NCBI GenBank assembly: GCA_022821085.1
Contig: JAJEEG010000006.1
Span: forward strand, 939,330-1,003,329
Direction of reading: 5' to 3'
Source: Candidatus Latescibacterota bacterium
GTDB taxonomy: Bacteria; JAAXHH01
Length of the DNA: 64,000 bases
A program made the translations under genes and the position numbers. The notes beneath the pieces are model-generated. The model saw only the letters and a program-made list of their open reading frames with translations, had not been told where the DNA came from and did no database searches. This document shows, one piece after another, positions 59,469 to 64,000 of this stretch. How positions within the stretch are numbered: position 1 is the stretch's first letter; each line of letters opens with the position of its first letter.

Positions 59469-61565
59469 ATGTCAGAGGACTCACCGAAGACTACCGAGGT
59501 CGAGGAGACCGAGGCGTCTTCTTCACCCGCCGAACTCGCGGAGGCGGCTAAAGAGGTATCCGCGGAATCACCCGCACCGGATTCCGAACAAGACGCGCCG
59601 GCGGAGCCATCAGCGGAGTCGGAGACCGCCGTAGCGACGGAAACCGCCGTGGCGTCGGAAACCGCCGAGGCGACCGCCGAAACGGAACCCGCTTCACCGA
59701 AGCGCCCGTACCGGCTGCCCAAGTGGGTGGACGAGCAGGACCTGAATCAACAGGAACTCGAAGAATACGAACAGATGTTCCAGATGTATGACGAGACCCT
59801 GAAGGACATCGTGGAAGGCGAGATCGTACCCGGTCAGGTCATCGCGATCGAGAACGGAGAAGTCATCATCGACGTCGGGTTCAAGTCGGAAGGCGCGATC
59901 TCACTGTCCGAGTTCACCGACCCCGACGAACTCGAGATCGGCCAGGACATCGAGGTCTTCCTGGAGGATATGGAAGCCCAGGAAGGGCAGCTTGTCCTGT
60001 CCAAGCAAAAAGCCGATTTCATGAAGGTCTGGGACAAGATCAAGGACGCCCACGAGGAAGGCGCCGTGGTGGAAGGCCAGATCCTTCGGCGCATCAAGGG
60101 TGGGCTGGTGGTCGACCTGTTCGGCGTGGATGCCTTTCTGCCCGGTTCTCAAGTGGCGTTGAAGCAGACGCCGAACCTGGACCAGTTTATCGGAGAAAAG
60201 CTTCCCTTCAAGATCATCAAGCTGAACAAGAGCCGCAGGAACATCGTGGTGTCCCGCCGCGTGGTGCTCGAGGCCGAGAAGGAGAAGCAGAAGCAGGCCA
60301 TCATCGCCGAACTCGACAGGGGCCAGGTCCGAAAGGGCGTGGTCAAGAACATCACGGATTTCGGCGCGTTCGTGGACCTGGGCGGCATCGACGGGTTGCT
60401 GCACATCACGGACATCTCCTGGGGACGCATCGGCCATCCTTCCGAACTGGTGACGATCGGCAGCGAGATTACCGTGGCCATCCTGGAGTTCGACCGGGAA
60501 CGCGAACGGATTTCGCTGGGCCTCAAGCAGCTCGAGCCCTACCCCTGGGCGAACGTCGAGGAGAAGTATCCGGTCGGTTCGAGAATCACGGGGCGGGTCG
60601 TCAGCATCACCGACTACGGGGCCTTCGTGGAACTCGAACGGGGCGTCGAGGGGCTGATCCACATTTCCGAGATGTCCTGGACCAAGCACGTGACCCACCC
60701 TTCGAAGATGGTGACGGTCAACGAGAACGTGGACGCCATGGTCCTCAAGGTGGATCAGCAGAACGAGAAGATCTCCCTGGGCATGAAGCAAACCCAGCCG
60801 GACCCGTGGCTGTCGCTCAACGAGCGGTACAACGTGGGCGCCATGGTCCGTGGACGCGTGCGTAACATCACCGCCTTCGGCGCTTTCGTGGAAATCGAAG
60901 AGGGCATCGACGGTCTGGTCCATATCTCCGACATGTCCTGGACGCGGCGGATCAAGCACCCCAGCGAAGTCGTCAGGAAGGGTGAAGAGATCGACGTGAT
61001 GGTCCTCAACATCGATCCCGAGGCCCGACGCGTATCCCTTGGCATCAAGCAGGTCTCCGAGGATCCGTGGATTTCGCTGGCCGAGGTCTATCCGGTGAAT
61101 ACCGAGACGACGGGGGTCATCATCCGGCTTCTCGAACGAGGCGTGGTCGTCGAGCTTTCACACGAAGTGGAGGGATTCGTCCCCATTTCGCAGCTCAATC
61201 ATCCGGAGATCAAGCGGCCGGGCGATGCCTTCAAGGAAGGCGAAGAGATCCCGCTGAAGGTCATAGAATTCGACGGGAAGAACCGCCGGGTCGTACTTAG
61301 CGTGAAGGCCTACTTCCGCGACCGGGAACGGGCTGAAATCGACGACTACCTGAGCAAGCACCCGGTGGCGGGTACCGTGATCGGCGATGTCGTGGCCGTT
61401 GAAGAAGAGGCCGCCAGGGCCGAGGACGCCGTCCAGGCCGAGAAAGCCGCCAAGGCCGAGGACGCCACCAAGGCAGAGGTCACCGCCGAGGCCGAGGACA
61501 CTACCGAGGCAGAGGACACCGCCGAGGCAGAGGACACCGGCAAAACCGGGGAAGCGGACGGATAA
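59469..61565 (+). CDS. rpsA: 30S ribosomal protein S1, with acidic N- and C-terminal extensions
   Basis: The 698-aa protein has six S1 (OB-fold) domains: VPGQVIAIENGEVIIDVGF, VEGQILRRIKGGLVVDLFG, RKGVVKNITDFGAFVDLGGIDGLLHITDISW, GSRITGRVVSITDYGAFVELERGVEGLIHISEMSW, GAMVRGRVRNITAFGAFVEIEEGIDGLVHISDMSW and TTGVIIRLLERGVVVELSHEVEGFVPISQL. An Ala/Glu-rich stretch of about 70 residues precedes the first domain, and about 55 residues of (A-E-D)-type repeats follow the last. AAGGAGGAG just before the ATG is a strong ribosome site, as expected for a highly expressed gene. Confidence 0.96.
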   Translation: MSEDSPKTTEVEETEASSSPAELAEAAKEVSAESPAPDSEQDAPAEPSAESETAVATETAVASETAEATAETEPASPKRPYRLPKWVDEQDLNQQELEEYEQMFQMYDETLKDIVEGEIVPGQVIAIENGEVIIDVGFKSEGAISLSEFTDPDELEIGQDIEVFLEDMEAQEGQLVLSKQKADFMKVWDKIKDAHEEGAVVEGQILRRIKGGLVVDLFGVDAFLPGSQVALKQTPNLDQFIGEKLPFKIIKLNKSRRNIVVSRRVVLEAEKEKQKQAIIAELDRGQVRKGVVKNITDFGAFVDLGGIDGLLHITDISWGRIGHPSELVTIGSEITVAILEFDRERERISLGLKQLEPYPWANVEEKYPVGSRITGRVVSITDYGAFVELERGVEGLIHISEMSWTKHVTHPSKMVTVNENVDAMVLKVDQQNEKISLGMKQTQPDPWLSLNERYNVGAMVRGRVRNITAFGAFVEIEEGIDGLVHISDMSWTRRIKHPSEVVRKGEEIDVMVLNIDPEARRVSLGIKQVSEDPWISLAEVYPVNTETTGVIIRLLERGVVVELSHEVEGFVPISQLNHPEIKRPGDAFKEGEEIPLKVIEFDGKNRRVVLSVKAYFRDRERAEIDDYLSKHPVAGTVIGDVVAVEEEAARAEDAVQAEKAAKAEDATKAEVTAEAEDTTEAEDTAEAEDTGKTGEADG
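61399..61563. repeat. Degenerate tandem repeats in the rpsA tail
   Basis: GCCGAGGAC-type 9-, 12- and 15-base units give the A-E-D/K repeats of the last 55 residues of S1 (for example AEAEDT three times). They suggest slippage expansion. Confidence 0.8.
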
Positions 61566-61600
61566 ACACCCGTTCGTGACCAGCGGGACAGAGGTCTTTC

Positions 61601-63109
61601 GTGACTCAACCTGGACTGGCCCCGGCGCATGATGCTCCGACGGTAGCCTTGCATACGCTCGGCTGCCGTCTGAATCAATACGAGACCGAGGCCATTCGCG
61701 AGCAGTTCGTTTCGCGGGGCTTTATGGTCGTGCCCTTCACCGACCCCGCGGACGTCTACGTCGTCAATACCTGCACGGTCACCAACCAGGCCGATGCGTC
61801 TGCCCGGCAGGCGCTTCGCCGGGCCGTCCGGACCGTGCGGGCCATGCGGTCCGCCGGGCGCGATCCGGCGTCCATCGTCGTCGCCACGGGCTGTTACGCC
61901 CAGACGAATCCCGATCAGCTCCTGGAAATCGAGGGCGTGGACCTCGTCCTCGGCAACGTGGAAAAGGGCGATCTCGTCGACCACGTGCTGACGATGCATG
62001 CGGGTGATCCTCCAGCCTCCAAGGTGACGCGAAGGGCGGAGATGGCGCATTTCGACGAGCGTCTCGACGTCTCCGCTTTCGAAAACCGAACGCGGGCCAT
62101 GCTGAAGATCCAGGACGGCTGTGATCAATTCTGCTCGTTCTGCATCATTCCCTGGGCCCGCGGCCGGCATCGAAGCCTGCCTCCGGACACCGTGATGCGC
62201 CAGGTTCAGACCCTGGTGGACCGAGGTTACGCCGAGATCGTAATCACCGGCGTACATCTCGGCGAATACGGCACCGATCTGCCCACGCCCGTCACGCTCA
62301 ACGACGTCATTCGTCAAATCCTGGAGCGGACCACGCTGCCCCGCCTGAGGCTGAGTTCTATCTGGCCCACGGCGGTGGACGCGGAACTGATCGACCTGTT
62401 CGGAAACCACGCACCGAGGTTGTGCCGTTACACGCACCTGGCCGTGCAACACGGCGACGACCACCTGCTGGAGGCCATGCGCCGGACCTACACGGCTGGT
62501 CAGGCTGCGGATGTGGTCGAACGGCTGGTCGACACGGTGCCGGATATCTGTATCGGCGCCGACGTCATGGTCGGATTCCCCGGGGAAACCGACGCCTCCT
62601 TCCAACGCATGTACGACTGGCTGGACCGCCAGCCCTACGCGTATTTCCACGTGTTCTCCTATTCCAGGCGGGACCATACCCGGGCCGCCCGCATGCCGGA
62701 CCAGGTTCCGCCTTCGACGGCGCGGGAGCGCAGCCGGCTGCTTCGAACGTTGAGCGATCGGAAATCAGCGGCCTATAACAGCCGGTTCAGGGGAAGGAAA
62801 CTGCCTGTGTTGGTCGAGGAAGAATTGGATGAAGGGAAGATGACGGGGAGGACGGACCACGGGCTGAGATGCTGGTTCCAGGGAGAGGCGGAGCTTGTAA
62901 ATACCTTCGTCGAAGTGGAAGTGGATGCGACCGACGCCCTGGGCGCGACCGGCCGGCTATCCGTACCCGTCGCCCGGGGCGCCGCCGACCGGGTTCCCGT
63001 CGCCGACACGGTACCCGCAATCCGGGGCGCCGCCGCCGACACAGTACCCGCAATCCGGGACGCCGCCGACCGGGTTCCCGTCGCCGCCGCCACCCTTGAA
63101 TTGGATTGA
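61601..63109 (+). CDS. mtaB: tRNA t6A37 methylthiotransferase MtaB, with repeated C-terminal tail
   Basis: The 502-aa protein has the UPF0004 domain with cluster Cys (ALHTLGCRLNQYETEAI, VNTCTVTNQAD, VVATGCYAQ), the radical-SAM motif QDGCDQFCSFCIIPWARGR (CxxxCxxC, about residue 170) and a TRAM-like end (VLVEEELDEGKMTGRTDHGLRCWFQGEAELVNTFVEVEV). It adds a methylthio group to t6A37 of tRNA. The last ~45 residues (ADTVPAIRGAA / ADTVPAIRDAA) come from a 33-base repeat. GTG start at 61601 with an AGAGG site. Confidence 0.94.
   Translation: MTQPGLAPAHDAPTVALHTLGCRLNQYETEAIREQFVSRGFMVVPFTDPADVYVVNTCTVTNQADASARQALRRAVRTVRAMRSAGRDPASIVVATGCYAQTNPDQLLEIEGVDLVLGNVEKGDLVDHVLTMHAGDPPASKVTRRAEMAHFDERLDVSAFENRTRAMLKIQDGCDQFCSFCIIPWARGRHRSLPPDTVMRQVQTLVDRGYAEIVITGVHLGEYGTDLPTPVTLNDVIRQILERTTLPRLRLSSIWPTAVDAELIDLFGNHAPRLCRYTHLAVQHGDDHLLEAMRRTYTAGQAADVVERLVDTVPDICIGADVMVGFPGETDASFQRMYDWLDRQPYAYFHVFSYSRRDHTRAARMPDQVPPSTARERSRLLRTLSDRKSAAYNSRFRGRKLPVLVEEELDEGKMTGRTDHGLRCWFQGEAELVNTFVEVEVDATDALGATGRLSVPVARGAADRVPVADTVPAIRGAAADTVPAIRDAADRVPVAAATLELD
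62981..63086. repeat. Nested repeats in the mtaB tail
   Basis: A 25-base unit GCCGCCGACCGGGTTCCCGT... occurs at 62981-63005 and 63062-63086, and between them GCCGACACRGTACCCGCAAT... occurs at 63002-63026 and 63035-63059 (33-base period). Confidence 0.85.
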
Positions 63110-63135
63110 CAGAAGAAGCAACCGCCCGTTATATT
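63106..63135 (+). promoter_or_regulatory. Promoter of tRNA-Arg
   Basis: TTGACA (63106-63111) with an 18-base spacer to TATATT (63130-63135), or TTATAT at 17 bases. Start expected near 63142, about 10 bases before the tRNA. The -35 overlaps the mtaB stop. Confidence 0.6.
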
Positions 63136-63152
63136 GCGGGCTGGAAAGTCCT

Positions 63153-63226
63153 GCGCCAGTAGCTCAGCTGGATAGAGCGACGGCCTCCGGAGCCGTAGGT
63201 CAGAGGTTCGAATCCTCTCTGGCGTA
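63153..63226 (+). tRNA. tRNA-Arg(CCG)
   Basis: The 74 bases fold as a tRNA: acceptor GCGCCAG with CTGGCGT (first pair G-U), D arm GCTC...GAGC, anticodon stem ACGGC/GCCGT with loop CTCCGGA (anticodon CCG, reads CGG), five-base variable loop, T arm AGAGG-TTCGAAT-CCTCT, discriminator A. No CCA is encoded. Confidence 0.95.
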
Positions 63227-63295
63227 TATCCCCCAGGTTCAGTCCTTCTCCCCGGTTCGGATCCACTCGTCCCCGGACCAGTCCCGCTCTCCGTA

Positions 63296-64000
63296 TCAGC
63301 CCTGCTCTCCGGCCGGGTCGCCTTCCTCTTCTTCAGCGAGGTAGAGTTCGTTATTCAGCAGGTACCGGACCGTGGACGCGTACCAGCGGGTTTCCTTTGA
63401 AACCGCCGCGGCGCGCTTGGTAGGGATCGCCATATCGTTGAGTTCCTCCGCGATACTGCGCAGGCTCCTGCCCTGGGTTCGCCACTGCTTCACCTGCCGG
63501 ATGATCTCCTGCTCCCTGGCGTTGGGCACCAGTTGGTTGCCGGACAGGTCGTAACCGTAGGGGACCGCGCCATAGACGAACCGGTTGTTCTTCTTAAGCC
63601 GTATCCGGTTCCTCGTCCGCTCGGCGGGCAGGTCGTGGGCCATCCCGGCGAGCACATTGAGCGTGCTCATGACCAGCTTGCCCTGCTCCTGGTCGGTGCG
63701 GACGGACCGGCCGTCGAGGTCGAGGATGTGGCACGCGATGTCCTCGCCGGACCAGGCCGCGAGGCAGCCCGACATTTCCGCCGCGGACCTGAACAACCGG
63801 TCGAACCGCCAGAGGACGACATGCTGGATGCCCTTCGATTCGACCATATCGACCAGGTCCCGGCCACCCAGCCGTTCCTCGAGCGGAATGAACGCTTCGA
63901 CACGGATATCGCGTATCACCAGCATGATGTCGAGGTCGTTTTCCGCGCAGTAGGCGCGAAGCCGTTTCTCCTGGTCCGCTCTTCGAAAGGGATGCTTCCG
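63296..64000 (-). CDS. Serine recombinase (resolvase/invertase type), N-terminus cut by right edge
   Basis: The frame is open to the right edge, so 234 C-terminal residues are seen. QEKRLRAYCAENDLDI and VVLWRFDRLFRSAAEM (R-x-D-R-L-x-R) belong to the resolvase catalytic domain; the nucleophile Ser would lie beyond the edge. GMAHDLPAERTRNRI continues into the recombinase domain (FVYGAVPYGYDLSGNQLVPNAREQEIIRQVKQWRTQGRSLRSIAEELNDMAIPTKRAAAVSKETRWYASTVRYLLNNELY). No zinc-ribbon/coiled end follows, so it is a short form. It lies 69 bases from tRNA-Arg and may mark the start of an integrated element. Confidence 0.9.
   Translation of the reverse strand, partial: RKHPFRRADQEKRLRAYCAENDLDIMLVIRDIRVEAFIPLEERLGGRDLVDMVESKGIQHVVLWRFDRLFRSAAEMSGCLAAWSGEDIACHILDLDGRSVRTDQEQGKLVMSTLNVLAGMAHDLPAERTRNRIRLKKNNRFVYGAVPYGYDLSGNQLVPNAREQEIIRQVKQWRTQGRSLRSIAEELNDMAIPTKRAAAVSKETRWYASTVRYLLNNELYLAEEEEGDPAGEQG

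Noticed and set aside
63296-63925. Complete recombinase starting at 63925
   Set aside because: The frame continues in phase to the right edge with resolvase-like sequence, so the true start is outside the window.

Overview
The window is GC-rich bacterial DNA, densely coded on both strands, with SD-type ribosome sites (AGGAGG) and ATGA/TGATG gene overlaps. The gene content points to a free-living or host-associated, probably marine, uncultured heterotroph: two sulfatases, several enolase-superfamily sugar-acid dehydratases, HpcH/HpaI aldolases, three phytanoyl-CoA dioxygenases (PhyH), many medium-chain dehydrogenases and a TRAP transporter. This mix is typical of Latescibacterota or Poribacteria metagenome bins. 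That placement is inference from content only, because no rRNA is present.

Layout. 1-11.7 kb: a sulfated-sugar / sugar-acid catabolic region with a sulfatase end, Gfo/Idh oxidoreductase, two sugar isomerases, a galactonate-dehydratase-like enzyme, a second sulfatase, an aldolase, a PadR regulator, an RraA-like protein, a prohibitin and two zinc dehydrogenases. 11.9-17.6 kb: peptide and amino-acid use (M19 dipeptidase, oligopeptide-binding lipoprotein, D-amino-acid dehydrogenase-like flavoprotein) and a MATE pump. 17.6-24.7 kb: an accessory stretch, partly of lower GC, with a PIN / HEPN-like pair, a six-hairpin glycosidase-like protein, a Phd/PIN module, a Sel1-repeat protein and a decayed HigBA module. 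24.7-31.1 kb: aldolase, Kelch protein, PhyH, an enolase-superfamily enzyme behind an AT-rich control region, an amidohydrolase and a Cu,Zn superoxide dismutase. 31.1-38.7 kb: PhyH with two paralogous NCS2 permeases carrying an extra C-terminal domain, then a PhyH-dehydrogenase-DUF362 operon. 39-46 kb: a DctQM TRAP pair without a binding protein, and a kynureninase / Fe-alcohol dehydrogenase / epimerase / gamma-glutamyltransferase operon. 46-52.5 kb: SanA-like protein, TesA-like esterase convergent with a YbbAP-type ABC exporter and GDPD, and a ferritin-like protein. 52.6-56.2 kb: mazG-uxaB-dehydrogenase operon and a HepT/MntA toxin-antitoxin pair. 56.5-63.2 kb: a housekeeping run HNH-scpA-scpB-rluB-rpsA-mtaB and tRNA-Arg(CCG), next to a serine recombinase cut by the right edge.

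The main points worth a second look are: a shared palindrome in front of the PadR gene and one enolase-superfamily gene; four toxin-antitoxin loci, one unusual and one broken; tandem NCS2 permeases fused to a degenerate GHKL-like domain; and many short tandem duplications, often at gene ends and sometimes copying the stop codon. No CRISPR array, rRNA, insertion sequence or intact prophage was seen.
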